The notes: generated by a model not told the origin, from the letters alone. DNA of 64,000 nt from JABDEZ01 sp965276955 (GCA_965276955.1 CBDIBP010000024.1:1-64000); one strand, 5' to 3'; counted from the first letter of the stretch, positions 17,705 through 27,580 are shown. Translations and numbers: made by a program.

Positions 17705-17846
17705 AATTTTATTAGCATCATACGCTAACCGTATCAACTTATCGTACTATTAACCCTTAACTGAAATGAAGAAAATTTTACTCTTTTATACAATAATGGC
17801 CGACATATTGTTGGCCATTATTGTACATAGTAATATCAGGTAACGT

Positions 17847-18499
17847 CTAATCTCTGTTCCCAACGGTCACCAAACCATTTAAGAAAAGCTCCATCTCACT
17901 TTTTTGGTCTTTTAGCAAAGCCATGGTGGTAAAACACACTAATTGTGTAGTTCCGCCACTATTAGAGAAGTAGTAGCCAAAGTATACAAATGGTATACCT
18001 TTCGCTGTTCCTTTCAACTGCAAACACATGACCTTATTGTTGTTCACCATTCTATACTCGTGCGAAATTATCTTGGCATCGGCAGCAGCTTTTCTGGCGT
18101 TGAGCAAAACAATACTTTCCAGTATATCAAGCGCTAGTGGAGTCTTTCTGTAACTATCATAGCAGATAGGTCGCCCGACTTTGAGCTGAACCTGTATTCG
18201 GGGTTCGTTTCGTTATCCCTATGCCCCGAGAATGTCCATTTTTTTGGGTTTATATAAATTCCTATGGTGTTGATGCCACTTTTTACCAAGAAGGTCGCCG
18301 CGCTACTTTTGGTGAATTTTTCAGGATTCATACCCATGCTGTCGGTCTCGCTTTTGTCAGGCGATCCATCGTCGACATACTTCCAGGTGCCGTCATAATT
18401 TAATATGACTTGTTTTCCGGTCTCGGTAATTGCATTGATCTGGGCATTGGCGTTACTGCATAGCATCAACAATAATAGTAAAGGCAGAAAAGATCTCAT
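17847..18499 (-). pseudogene. Secreted protein of unknown function, frameshifted as written
   Basis: Two minus-strand pieces (18499 to about 18134, then about 18144 to 17847) make one protein of about 217 residues if a single T is restored to the TTT run at 18145-18147. The restored join reads IVTEKTPLALDILESIVLLNARKAA. The N-terminus has a Sec signal peptide (MRSFLPLLLLLMLCSNANAQ), then a conserved-looking TGKQVILNYDGTWKYVDD segment that is common in Bacteroidota secreted proteins. The rest is mixed alpha/beta with no known domain recognised. Loss of one homopolymer base suggests sequence error. It is convergent with dnaN. Confidence 0.65.
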
Positions 18500-18552
18500 C
18501 TTGTTGGGTTTGTGGGAAAAGATATAGTGTTAATAGTTGCAAAATAAAGGAT

Positions 18553-19578
18553 CTACATGAACAATGTATGCTCATGCCCCGGCCCCTTTCTGCCCAGGTG
18601 CTTATAAGCTTTCTCGGTAGCCTCCCTGCCACGGGGAGTGCGCATGATGTAGCCTTCCTGTATCAGGAAAGGTTCGTATACCTCTTCTATAGTGCCCGCT
18701 TCCTCGCCCACAGAGGTAGCTATATTGCTGATACCCGCAGGCCCGCCTTTGAACTTATCAATAAGGGTGCTTAGTATCTTGTTGTCCATATCATCAAGGC
18801 CGCTTTCATCCACGTTCAGGGCTTTTAATCCATGCTCTGCAATGGCCATGTCTATGATGCCGTTACCCAGCACCTGTGCAAAATCGCGCATGCGGCGCAG
18901 CAGGCCATTGGCTATACGCGGGGTGCCCCGGCTGCGGCGGGCTATTTCCATAGCAGCGTCCGATGTTATTTTTACTTTCAGCACATCGGCAGCGCGGATG
19001 AGGATGCGTTGCAAAATATCGGAAGTATAATATTCCAACCGAGACTTGATACCGAAACGTGACAACAGCGGCGCAGTAAGCAATCCCGAGCGTGTAGTAG
19101 CACCTACCAGCGTAAAAGGCTCAAGATTTATCTGTATGCTGCGTGCCGCCGGGCCGCTATCTATCATAATGTCTATCTTGAAATCTTCCATGGCAGCATA
19201 CATATATTCCTCTACTATGCTGCCCAGGCGGTGTATCTCGTCTATGAACAGTACATCGCGGCGCTGCAGGCTGGTAAGCAGTCCTGCAAGGTCGGCAGGT
19301 TTTTCTATTACGGGGCCACTGGTCTCCTTTATAGCTACACCCAGTTCATTGGCCACTATACGCGACAGGGTGGTCTTGCCCAACCCCGGCGGGCCATGAA
19401 AAAGTATATGGTCCAGCGGCTCGCCACGCAGGTTGGCCGCCTTTATAAATATGCGCAGGTTCTCTATCAGCTTGGGCTGGCCCGAAAAATCCTCAATGGT
19501 TTGCGGCCTGATACTGTTCTCGTACTCGCGCTCCTGAGGGTTCAGGGCATCGCCGGGCCGCACATGAGATGTTTCCAT
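18553..19578 (-). CDS. ruvB: Holliday junction branch migration helicase RuvB
   Basis: The hexameric AAA+ motor that drives branch migration with RuvA, 341 residues. Walker A FHGPPGLGKTTLSR, Walker B LFIDEIHRL, sensor 1 GATTRSGLL and the family motif LSRFGI are all present, followed by the C-terminal winged-helix segment PFLIQEGYIMRTPRGREAT. The length is normal. The start at 19578 (METSHVRPGDALNPQE) is the only good ATG near the N-terminus. ruvA and ruvC are not adjacent. The T9SS-sorted gene upstream on the same strand ends 40 bp before it. Confidence 0.97.
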   Translation of the reverse strand: METSHVRPGDALNPQEREYENSIRPQTIEDFSGQPKLIENLRIFIKAANLRGEPLDHILFHGPPGLGKTTLSRIVANELGVAIKETSGPVIEKPADLAGLLTSLQRRDVLFIDEIHRLGSIVEEYMYAAMEDFKIDIMIDSGPAARSIQINLEPFTLVGATTRSGLLTAPLLSRFGIKSRLEYYTSDILQRILIRAADVLKVKITSDAAMEIARRSRGTPRIANGLLRRMRDFAQVLGNGIIDMAIAEHGLKALNVDESGLDDMDNKILSTLIDKFKGGPAGISNIATSVGEEAGTIEEVYEPFLIQEGYIMRTPRGREATEKAYKHLGRKGPGHEHTLFM

Positions 19579-19618
19579 GGCTTAAAGATAGTTGATCTTA
19601 GTGTTTCTGAAAGCAACA

Positions 19619-20554
19619 CTAATGGTTTACCAGCAGCTTACCCGTTGCCTGTCCATATGCGGTCTTCATGGAATAGAAGTACAAACCTTCCGGCAGGCCC
19701 CCTGTATTTATCTGCGTTTGTCCTGAAAGTGCATTTTTGATGGTCACATTTTTTACCTCACTGCCTAATGCATCAAACAATTGCACACTCATATCAGCCC
19801 GTTGTTTGAGTGAATACTTTATAGTGGTGAACTCATTTGCCGGGTTGGGACTCATTGTAGCGAATATGTTTCGGTCAATATTAGCCAATCCTTCATTTGC
19901 ATAACCAAATCCTATGTTATCTATCATCCAACCGTCTCTGTACGTGCTTGACTGGCCTGTAATAAAGGTGAAACGGAAAAGAAAATATCCCATGTGCGAG
20001 ACACTGAAGTCGGAATAGAAGTAAGGATAGACAGGCCACCAAGCCATGCTATCCCATGTAGATGTGGAGTTGGAAAAATTGGGACTGCCACTCTTCAATT
20101 GGAAAGCAGTATCTGCAAACATGTTCACCCAATGTTTACCAGTGTCCCTGGACAACTCCAGGATGGCTATATCATCGGTATCCTTATCCAGCCTATATAT
20201 AAAAGAAAAGATAGAAAATCCAGCGCCTGCATCCTTTGGCACTTTAAGAATAAAAACTGACGTGTCCCCAGGGGTGCAGCCATTAACTGTATCGGTAACT
20301 ATGGCATTGGGCAATGTGCGGGCAGAGGTAAAATGTTGTTTGGCAGGGTGACCTACTTGCCATTTATTGTTTTTGTAACTGGTATCGACATGAATGTACG
20401 AAGAATCGTTTATAGGATTACTATATGGTACGAAACCATACCCGATCCTCCTGTCATTATTATCAAATTGAATGCTAAACAAAAGGTCTATGCGGTTTTG
20501 TGCATGAACAAGTTCGCAGCACAAACAAAGAAGAAGAGTAAAGATAGTTCTCAT
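19619..20554 (-). CDS. Secreted protein with T9SS type A sorting domain
   Basis: A 311-residue exported protein. Residues 1-18 are a signal peptide ending VHA-QN. The middle (residues 100-215) looks like a beta-sandwich similar to a MAM/jellyroll-like domain (DTDDIAILELSRDTGKHW and RDGWMIDNIGFG). The last 80 residues form a T9SS sorting domain: MSPNPANEFTTIKYSL, then GLPEGLYFYSM and GKLLVNH. It is therefore predicted to pass the outer membrane by the type IX system and attach to the cell surface or be released. The ligand or role is unknown. Confidence 0.8.
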   Translation of the reverse strand: MRTIFTLLLCLCCELVHAQNRIDLLFSIQFDNNDRRIGYGFVPYSNPINDSSYIHVDTSYKNNKWQVGHPAKQHFTSARTLPNAIVTDTVNGCTPGDTSVFILKVPKDAGAGFSIFSFIYRLDKDTDDIAILELSRDTGKHWVNMFADTAFQLKSGSPNFSNSTSTWDSMAWWPVYPYFYSDFSVSHMGYFLFRFTFITGQSSTYRDGWMIDNIGFGYANEGLANIDRNIFATMSPNPANEFTTIKYSLKQRADMSVQLFDALGSEVKNVTIKNALSGQTQINTGGLPEGLYFYSMKTAYGQATGKLLVNH

Positions 20555-20654
20555 AGAAGTGGGTTTAATTCAAATATACAAAAATATGTTTTAACACGTG
20601 CTCAGGCTGCAATTAAATAAATAAAACATGCATGGTATGTTTTGCAGCATAGAT

Positions 20655-20662
20655 TACCTTTG
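20655..20662 (+). promoter_or_regulatory. Candidate -7 promoter element of ychF
   Basis: TACCTTTG matches the Bacteroidota -7 consensus TAnnTTTG and lies 21 bp before the ychF ATG. No well-placed TTG -33 element was found. Confidence 0.35.
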
Positions 20663-20683
20663 CGCAAATTTTAAAAAGTAAAT

Positions 20684-21781
20684 ATGGCGCTGCAAGTAGG
20701 AATAGTGGGCTTACCCAATGTAGGAAAATCAACCTTGTTCAATGCTGTGAGCAACAGCGCAAAGGCACAAGCGAGCAACTATCGCTTCTGTACCATAGAG
20801 CCGAACGTGGGCCAGGTAGATGTACCCGATGAGCGTATAGATGAGCTGGCACGCCTGGTGCAGCCGCAGCGCACAGTGCCTACTACCATAGAGTTCGTAG
20901 ATATAGCTGGCCTGGTAAAAGGCGCCAGCAAGGGCGAAGGGCTGGGCAACAAGTTCCTGGCCAACATACGCGAGGTAGATGCCATAGTACACGTCATCCG
21001 CTGCTTTGAAGATGAGAATATACTGCGCGATGAGGGCGACATAAACCCCATTGGCGACAAGGAAATAATAGATACCGAGCTGCAACTGAAAGACCTGGAA
21101 AGTGTAGAGAAGAAAATGCAGCGCGCGGAGAAAATGATAAAGGCCGACCCTAAGCAAAAAGTAGTGTACGAAGTGCTGGCACGCTGTGCAGAGCACCTGG
21201 GGCAGGGCAAGAACATCCGCGGACTGCAGCTGGAAGGGGAAGAACTGGAAGCTATCGCCGACCTATTCCTGCTGACGCAGAAGCCCGTACTGTACGTAGC
21301 CAACGTAGACGAACCGGCCATACTGACCGGGAACAAGTATAGTGAAGCGCTGGTAGCTGCCGCCAAAGCTGAAGGTGCGACGGTGATAGTGATGAACAAC
21401 AACATTGAAGCGCAAATAAGCGAACTGGAAACACAGGACGATAAAGAACTGTTTTTCAGTGAATACGGCCTTACAGAGCCAGGGCTGAACAGGCTGATAC
21501 GTGCTGCATACCAGTTGCTGAATCTCATTACTTATTTTACAGCAGGTGTGCAGGAAGTGCGTGCATGGACCATACACCGCGGCTGGAAAGCCCCACAGGC
21601 CGCCAGCGTGATACATACAGATTTTGAAAAAGGATTCATCAAGGCAGAGACCATAAGCTACGCCGACTTTGTACAGTACAAAAGCGAAGCTGCATGTCGC
21701 GAAAATGGCCGCCTGCGCATAGAGGGCAAAGAGTACGAGGTGAAAGATGGCGATGTGCTACACTTCAGGTTCAATGTGTAA
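20684..21781 (+). CDS. ychF: Obg-like ATPase YchF
   Basis: A 365-residue P-loop ATPase of the Obg/HflX superfamily that binds ribosomes and has been linked to oxidative-stress control. The G1 motif GLPNVGKSTLFNAVS is at residues 8-22, followed by the switch segment NYRFCTIEPNVG and the G3 region DIAGLVKGASKGEGLGNKFL. The altered G4 (NVDE instead of NKxD) is the known reason for ATP preference. The C-terminal TGS-like domain ends KDGDVLHFRFNV. The length is normal and a strong terminator follows. Confidence 0.96.
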   Translation: MALQVGIVGLPNVGKSTLFNAVSNSAKAQASNYRFCTIEPNVGQVDVPDERIDELARLVQPQRTVPTTIEFVDIAGLVKGASKGEGLGNKFLANIREVDAIVHVIRCFEDENILRDEGDINPIGDKEIIDTELQLKDLESVEKKMQRAEKMIKADPKQKVVYEVLARCAEHLGQGKNIRGLQLEGEELEAIADLFLLTQKPVLYVANVDEPAILTGNKYSEALVAAAKAEGATVIVMNNNIEAQISELETQDDKELFFSEYGLTEPGLNRLIRAAYQLLNLITYFTAGVQEVRAWTIHRGWKAPQAASVIHTDFEKGFIKAETISYADFVQYKSEAACRENGRLRIEGKEYEVKDGDVLHFRFNV

Positions 21782-21806
21782 TAACCCCCAGAATTTCTAT
21801 AAATGA

Positions 21807-21839
21807 AAAATGCGCCGGTAATACGGCGCATTTTTTTTT
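21807..21839. terminator. Rho-independent terminator after ychF
   Basis: AAAATGCGCCG pairs with CGGCGCATTTT around GTAATA and is followed by a run of nine T on the plus strand. It lies between convergent ychF and murA and could serve both. Confidence 0.9.
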
Positions 21840-21849
21840 AAGTACTTTC

Positions 21850-23166
21850 CTACATCATGATACGCTTGATATTTGCGCCTAAAGCCTGCAGGCGTTCATC
21901 AATGCGCTCGTAGCCACGGTCTATTTGTAATATGTTCTGTATGGTGCTTCTGCCGCTGGCAGAGAGGGCGGCAATAAGGAGGGCCACACCTGCACGTATA
22001 TCGGGCGATACCATGTTGATACCTCTTAGCGGTACTTGCTTGTCCAGCCCTATCACTACGGCGCGGTGGGGATCGCACAGCACTATCTGGGCACCCATCT
22101 CTATGAGTTTATCTACAAAGAAGAGGCGGCTCTCGAACATCTTTTGATGTACCAGTATGGTGCCCCTGGCCTGTGTAGCCACTACCAGTATTATACTCAG
22201 CAGATCGGGAGTGAAGCCGGGCCACGGGTGATCGTAAATGGTAAGTACTGAACCGTCTATAAATTTATTGATCTTGTAGTGGTCTTGTGCGGGTATGTAT
22301 ATGTCGTCGCCCTGTATTTCCAGGGCTATGCCCAGCTTCTCGAAAGTCTCGGGTATCACACCCAGGGAAGCCACATCGGCATTCTTGATTGTTATCTCGC
22401 TCTGGGTCATAGCGGCAAGCCCTATGAAGGAGCCTACCTCTATCATATCGGCCAGCAGGCGGTGCTCGCAGCCATGCAGCTCCTCCACCCCTGTAATAGT
22501 AAGCAGGTTGCTGCTGATGCCGCTGATCTTGGCACCCATGCTGTTGAGCATTTTGCAGAGCTGCTGCACATAGGGTTCGCAGGCTGCATTGTATATGGTA
22601 GTTGTGCCTTCTGCCAGTACCGATGCCATTACAATATTGGCAGTACCGGTAACAGAAGGCTCATCGAGCATCATGGTAGCGCCTTTCAGCCGCTCGTAGT
22701 TGTGGCTGCTGAGGCTGAATAGCTGCTCTTCCTGGTTGTACTCGAAGTGCACACCCAGTTTCTCGAAGCCACGTATGTGGGTATCGAGCCTGCGGCGGCC
22801 TATCTTATCGCCACCGGGCTGTGGTATGTAAGCTTTGTGGTAGCGCGCCAGCATGGGCCCTGCCAGCATCACCGTGCCGCGTAGCTTGCCCGACTTCTTC
22901 TTGTAGTTGTGTGTGCTGAAGTAATCGGGGTCTATGTTATCGGCCTGCAGCTTTACTGTGTTACCTGTCCGCTCCACCTTTACACCCATGTCCCCGAACA
23001 GTTCTATTAGCATGTTGACATCTACGATACCCGGCACATTGTGCAGGGTGATCGGCTGGCTGGTGAGCAATGCTGCGCAAAGCACCTGCAAAGCCTCGTT
23101 CTTGGCGCCCTGTGGGGTAATAGTACCTTTTAGGGGCGTACCTCCGTAGATCTCAAAAGTATTCAT
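21850..23166 (-). CDS. murA: UDP-N-acetylglucosamine 1-carboxyvinyltransferase, Cys-to-Asp variant
   Basis: The first committed enzyme of peptidoglycan synthesis, transferring enolpyruvate from PEP to UDP-GlcNAc, 438 residues. The N-terminal loop GAKNEALQVLCAALL with the catalytic Lys-Asn pair is present at residues 20-34. The flexible loop reads PQPGGDKIGRRRLDTH, with Asp120 where E. coli MurA has Cys115. Asp here is known from naturally fosfomycin-insensitive enzymes such as that of Mycobacterium tuberculosis and supports catalysis. The DUF4290 gene lies 12 bp upstream on the same strand, so the two form an operon. Confidence 0.95.
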   Translation of the reverse strand: MNTFEIYGGTPLKGTITPQGAKNEALQVLCAALLTSQPITLHNVPGIVDVNMLIELFGDMGVKVERTGNTVKLQADNIDPDYFSTHNYKKKSGKLRGTVMLAGPMLARYHKAYIPQPGGDKIGRRRLDTHIRGFEKLGVHFEYNQEEQLFSLSSHNYERLKGATMMLDEPSVTGTANIVMASVLAEGTTTIYNAACEPYVQQLCKMLNSMGAKISGISSNLLTITGVEELHGCEHRLLADMIEVGSFIGLAAMTQSEITIKNADVASLGVIPETFEKLGIALEIQGDDIYIPAQDHYKINKFIDGSVLTIYDHPWPGFTPDLLSIILVVATQARGTILVHQKMFESRLFFVDKLIEMGAQIVLCDPHRAVVIGLDKQVPLRGINMVSPDIRAGVALLIAALSASGRSTIQNILQIDRGYERIDERLQALGANIKRIMM

Positions 23167-23178
23167 GGGTGCTGGTCG

Positions 23179-23964
23179 TTATTTAGCGTTGCCGTTGTTG
23201 CCTTTATTCTTGTTGAATTTACGGTTTTTATTAAAGTTATTACCATACCCACCAGCCTGTGTATTGGCCCCACCGCTATTATTGTTGTTGCCGCCCTGCG
23301 CATTACGCGGACCAGCTGAACCTCCGCGGTTATCATTGCCCTTGAAGTTGCGGTTGTTGTTATTATTGTTGTTAGAGCGCTGCTTGAAGTTGTTGTTATT
23401 GGGGCGGTTGGTGGTATTGTCAAAATGTACCCGGTAGCCACCTGTCTCGTACACCAGCTTGCCGCCAGTGAGCTCGCGCAGCTCGTTCTTTATCATATCA
23501 TCGTGCACAGGTTCTTTATGCCAGTTGGTATAGGCCAGCTTCATGTAGTAGCCTATGGTCTGGGTAAATCCGCGCCTTTTCTCAGGGTCGGTCTCGGCAA
23601 GTGCTTTGTCTATAAGGCCTTGCAGATTCTTGCCCAGGTGACGGTGTGGTATGGTTTCCTGCGGATAAGGCAATACCTCGGGCCTCTTAAATACAGATTC
23701 TGGCGTGGGCATAGGGTATGGCGATGCCACATCGAGCCTGAAGTCGGTCATCTGGTACAGGTGGTCCCACAACTTGTGCTTGTAGTCCTCTATCAGTTTC
23801 AGGTGCGGGTTCAGCGTACCCATAAGTTCTATCACAGTTTCGGCATTGCGCAGGCGCTTCTCCGGGTCTTCTATGGTGAGCAGGAACTCTACCATTTTTT
23901 GCACGTTACGTCCATATTCAGGCATCAGCATTCTGCTGCGACTGGTATTATATTCTAAGCTCAT
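23179..23964 (-). CDS. DUF4290 domain-containing protein with Asn-rich tail
   Basis: A 261-residue protein of the Bacteroidota-specific DUF4290 family. The domain spans about residues 1-185 and includes SRSRMLMPEYGRNVQKMVE and a conserved PHLKLIEDYKHKLWDHLYQM segment. The last 75 residues are low complexity, dominated by Asn, Gly and Lys (runs of seven and four Asn), and probably disordered. murA follows 12 bp downstream, an arrangement kept across the phylum, so a cell-wall role is plausible but unproven. The tail is encoded by AAT/AAC-rich repeats that may expand or shrink. Confidence 0.85.
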   Translation of the reverse strand: MSLEYNTSRSRMLMPEYGRNVQKMVEFLLTIEDPEKRLRNAETVIELMGTLNPHLKLIEDYKHKLWDHLYQMTDFRLDVASPYPMPTPESVFKRPEVLPYPQETIPHRHLGKNLQGLIDKALAETDPEKRRGFTQTIGYYMKLAYTNWHKEPVHDDMIKNELRELTGGKLVYETGGYRVHFDNTTNRPNNNNFKQRSNNNNNNNRNFKGNDNRGGSAGPRNAQGGNNNNSGGANTQAGGYGNNFNKNRKFNKNKGNNGNAK

Positions 23965-24134
23965 GTAATTATTGTTGTTGTAAAGAATTATACCTCACTC
24001 TGGCAGAGTGAGTAAACATTAAAAGGTATGCCAAAGATATTTATTGAATGGCGGCTGGCGCCTGCTGCACGTGGTGTAAAGAGTATACTGACCCGATGTG
24101 CAACACACAAATATAATGCATATGAACAATACTG

Positions 24135-25623
24135 CTAAAACAATTTTTTGTGCTGCTTTACACTGGCCAGGTACAGGTTAAGATCGGGAGATGGCTTGAG
24201 CCACACCAGCATGCCGGCGTATATACCTACAATAACGAGGGAGCGTACGATACCATCTACATATACATTGATGAGGTATGGCATGAAGTAGCCGGCAGCA
24301 ACTGCCGGGGCCACTGAGATGAATAGCAAAAAAGTATTTTTATCGAATGGCTGCAGGTGCATTTTCTTCCACAAGAAAAGATACTTGAGCAAATTGTAAA
24401 TGACCAATGCCAGGGATGTGCCCCACGCTGCACCATATATACTATAGCGTGGCACCAGGAAATAATCGAATACAAAGACAAGCGCCACCAGCAGCAGGCA
24501 CACCCTGAAGCTGAACTTGTAGTATTTGGAGATACTGATGACCTCGTTGTTTAGACCTGTGGCTACATCTACTATGCGCCCAAGAATAAGTATGGAGAAG
24601 AGGGGTATGATCTGATCGTAGCCTTTTGCAATGAAGGTGAGCATATTGGGCAAGTTGCAGAAGAGCAGAGCGGCAGTACCCAGGGTGACCAGCAAGGTAT
24701 TTATAGCAGACCTGTTGAACAAGCTCTTGAGCTCTGCGTGGTCATTATTGAGATATGCCTTGTTGAGAATAGGAAAAGTAGCCGATGCCATAGCTATGCT
24801 GGGTATAAGCATAAGGGAAAGGGCGTAGAAGGCTATCTTGTACACAGCTATAGAGGCCATACCGCTTTTGTCCATAGCGCCCAGCATAATGATATCTACA
24901 TTGCCCAGGAGATAATAGGATGTGAGGATAAGCAGGTGATACCAGGTAAAGTGGAACATGCTGCGATAATCATCGCGGCCAAACACGCGCCAGTTGGTTG
25001 AGAATAAACGTTTTTCGGTACGCAGCGTGAGGAGAAATAATATGAAGGCAGGTATGCCATACATGAGCAGCAAACCGGTAACAAAAGAGTAGAAGCTAAT
25101 GCTCTTGAAAAAGAAGAGTAGGATGAGGATGATGTTACATATGCGCAATACCACATCACGCACAAAAGCAGACAGCGCATTTTTCGACTGTGATGCCAGG
25201 AAAAAATCGAAGAGGGTCATGTAGCTCCATAGGAATATAGTGATGGGGATGAGGTCGTAAAAAGTAAGCAGATTGAGCCGGTCGGCAGGGTTGCTGCTGT
25301 TTATGGCCTGCATCTTGAATAAGAAAAATGGGATGCACAGCAATGCTATGACCACAAGAGGTATGAGCATGCAAAATGTGAGCAATACACGCCTGCGCTC
25401 ATCTCCTTTTGCATACTTCTGTATAAATACCTGCAACAATGACCCTGTACCGAACTGCACCAACAATTGCATCATAGCACACAGTGCCACTACGTAGTTA
25501 ATAAAACCCAGGTCGGGCTTGCTTAGTACATGTGTGTACGCTACGGTTATAATTGCCCCCAAGTACAGAACCTAATGCAATGACAATTGTTGTTTTTACA
25601 GACTGGCGAAAAACTATACCCAT
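24135..25623 (-). CDS. Oligosaccharide flippase (Wzx/MATE-like), frameshifted near its start
   Basis: A multi-spanning inner-membrane exporter of the polysaccharide biosynthesis protein family, with about 12-14 hydrophobic segments, that would flip lipid-linked sugar units. As written the frame opens only at a TTG (25562). Upstream, an ATG at 25623 encodes MGIVFRQSVKTTIVIALGSV in another frame. Removing one base from the CCCCC run at 25556-25560 joins the two into a 495-residue protein with a normal N-terminus (first membrane helix TIVIALGSVLGAIITVAY). I therefore give the start as 25623 and treat the shift as a likely sequence error. Methyltransferase and GT2 genes nearby support surface-polysaccharide assembly. 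Confidence 0.8.
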
Positions 25624-25788
25624 GTTATCTTATGCTATTCTATCATTTTCTGCAATAAAATTGAGCTGTTTTTTTGATTTAACGGTCATAATTTTTGATA
25701 TTGTTCATTTGCTTATCTGCTAACCTTTTTGTAACAGGTTGGTCATAAATATTTATCTTGCCGTTATTAACATGCATTCGCAGCACTC

Positions 25789-26505
25789 ATGCAACAAGTA
25801 AGGGAAGCATTTAACCCAAGATGGTATAGTATATTTTTTAACCCTTTCTACATTATTAGGACAAGGTTGTACCGTGCTATAGCCAGGAATATACATTATA
25901 TGCGTGGTACTGTTCTGGATTTTGGTTGCGGCAGCAAGCCTTATATTAGCTTATTTGATGTTGATAAATATATTGGGCTTGATTTTGAGACAGAAGTGAG
26001 CAAGAAGAACAGCAACCTGTCAGCCGATGTTTTTTATGATGGCGTGACCATACCGTTCCCTAAAGATCATTTTGATTCCATCTTTTCAAGCGAGGTACTG
26101 GAGCATGTTTTCAACCCGGATGTGATACTGGCCGAAATGCAGCGTGTATTGAAACCAGGAGGACATATATTACTTACCTGCCCATTTTTTTGGCCAGAGC
26201 ATGAGCAACCATATGATTATGCCCGGTATAGTTCCTTCGCACTAAAAAGTCTTTTTGATAAGCATGGTTTTGAAGTGGTGAACTATGAAAAAACAGGTAG
26301 CTACTTTGAGTCTATGGTGCAAGGGATGGCTTTATACGTTTACTACTTTATACCACACAAGCCCAAAGTGGTCGAAGCTATATTTTTTACCGTTTTTATT
26401 ACTCCGTTCTTAATACTGGGACTATTGGTGGCCAAGATATTGCCCAGACGTATATCACGGTCTGACCTGTACTTGAACAATGTCATTGTAGCCAAAAAGC
26501 GCTAA
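25789..26505 (+). CDS. Class I SAM-dependent methyltransferase
   Basis: A 238-residue methyltransferase. Motif I is VLDFGCGSKPYISLF near residues 42-56, the acidic loop IGLDFETE ends strand 2, and VLEHVFNPDVILAEMQRVLK is the usual post-II helix, followed by PGGHILLTCPFFWPEHEQPYD-like motif III. The C-terminus has a hydrophobic stretch (FFTVFITPFLILGLLVAKIL) that could tether it to the membrane. It is divergent from the flippase and convergent with a GT2 gene, so it probably modifies a sugar of the same surface polymer. The substrate is unknown. Confidence 0.8.
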   Translation: MQQVREAFNPRWYSIFFNPFYIIRTRLYRAIARNIHYMRGTVLDFGCGSKPYISLFDVDKYIGLDFETEVSKKNSNLSADVFYDGVTIPFPKDHFDSIFSSEVLEHVFNPDVILAEMQRVLKPGGHILLTCPFFWPEHEQPYDYARYSSFALKSLFDKHGFEVVNYEKTGSYFESMVQGMALYVYYFIPHKPKVVEAIFFTVFITPFLILGLLVAKILPRRISRSDLYLNNVIVAKKR

Positions 26506-26520
26506 CAAAACCAGCGAATA

Positions 26521-27459
26521 CTAAGGACGCTTGTAAAAACACAAATAGCAATATAGCATCAGCATCTTTGAGACAGCAGGTATCTTTACTAATTTTTTGG
26601 GCAGGGCATGCTGAATGCTGATCATACTATTGATAAAAGGTGGAACTGACAACCCCTTTGCATAGCTTACAAATTCACTTGCTGATGTTATTTCCAGGTT
26701 CCTGATTATGCGCCACCATGCATCAAAATTTATAATATTTCGTATCATGCCATGTTGGTGCTTTTCCCATATCATAAGGGATTCTGATATCTCTGTGCTT
26801 TTATTATGAGCGAAACTATTGGTAAGTTGTGTATTGTTGTAACTGAAATATACAAGATTTCTATTAATATAAACAGCTTCTTTTTCTTGCAGTAGTATGT
26901 TTATGAACAGATCAATATCTACTAACCAGGTCATCCGCACATCGTACCGTATCTTGATGCTATGATGTGTCATTATACAACTGGGCGGGCCCATTGTATT
27001 GTGGCCAAATAGTAGAAACGGGTTCTCTATTATTTTTTGCGCGTATTCTGGTGTCATTTGTTTAGATACTTCTGCACCGTCACTTTCATTCTTAGTGATC
27101 CATCCGCACCAAATAAATTTCTTTTGCTGTTCTGCAGCCTTTGCAAATTCGCTTAGCGCGTCATCGGTCGCGAACCAGTCGTCATCATGCATCACTTTTA
27201 CCCATTCTCCGGTACACAGATCCATGCACCGATTCCAGTTTGCGCCGGCCGACAATTCAACAGGATTTTTATAGTACTTGATATTTATTCTTTGTGCATA
27301 CTCCTTACATATCTCCTCCAGCCGATGCTCTTCGCTATTGTTGTTTACAATTACCTCGTAGTCTTTGTAGTCTTGCCGTGCTATACTATCCAGCAGGCGC
27401 GGCAAAAGATGTACCCTTTTATAGGTTGGTATGCATATAGAAATGGTAGGTTTTAGCAT
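26521..27459 (-). CDS. Glycosyltransferase family 2
   Basis: A 312-residue GT-A fold glycosyltransferase. The N-terminus PTISICIPTYKRVHLLPRLL is the family pattern, the nucleotide-binding strand ends in YEVIVNNNSEEHRLEEI, and the metal-binding motif is VMHDDDWFA near residue 94 (a DxD variant). A WLVDIDLFINILL segment follows in the acceptor domain. No membrane segment is certain. It is convergent with the methyltransferase gene, with 15 bp between stops. A role in O-antigen or capsule synthesis is likely from context; donor and acceptor cannot be told. Confidence 0.85.
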   Translation of the reverse strand: MLKPTISICIPTYKRVHLLPRLLDSIARQDYKDYEVIVNNNSEEHRLEEICKEYAQRINIKYYKNPVELSAGANWNRCMDLCTGEWVKVMHDDDWFATDDALSEFAKAAEQQKKFIWCGWITKNESDGAEVSKQMTPEYAQKIIENPFLLFGHNTMGPPSCIMTHHSIKIRYDVRMTWLVDIDLFINILLQEKEAVYINRNLVYFSYNNTQLTNSFAHNKSTEISESLMIWEKHQHGMIRNIINFDAWWRIIRNLEITSASEFVSYAKGLSVPPFINSMISIQHALPKKLVKIPAVSKMLMLYCYLCFYKRP

Positions 27460-27580
27460 AAAAGGAAACTGTATGTGCTTGACGTGCGTTATTTAATAGT
27501 GCAAATGGCACTAATAAAAGCAGGCAAAGATAAAAAGCCTCCGCAATAATTGCTTGCGCACAAAAAAATGTAAAAACGCG

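Noticed and set aside
17766..17843. A 26-codon open frame (ATG to TAA) beginning MKKILLF
   Set aside because: It is very short and overlaps a 13-bp inverted repeat (TACAATAATGGCC with GGCCATTATTGTA), which explains the sequence better as a hairpin between convergent genes.
21850..23166. Long plus-strand open frames opposite murA, ruvB, iscS and other core genes
   Set aside because: They are shadows caused by codon bias; none has a recognisable protein motif or its own regulatory signals.
23179..23410. CRISPR-like or tandem repeat pattern in the AAT/AAC-rich segment
   Set aside because: It is the coding sequence of an Asn/Gly-rich tail of the DUF4290 protein; there are no uniform repeats with unique spacers.
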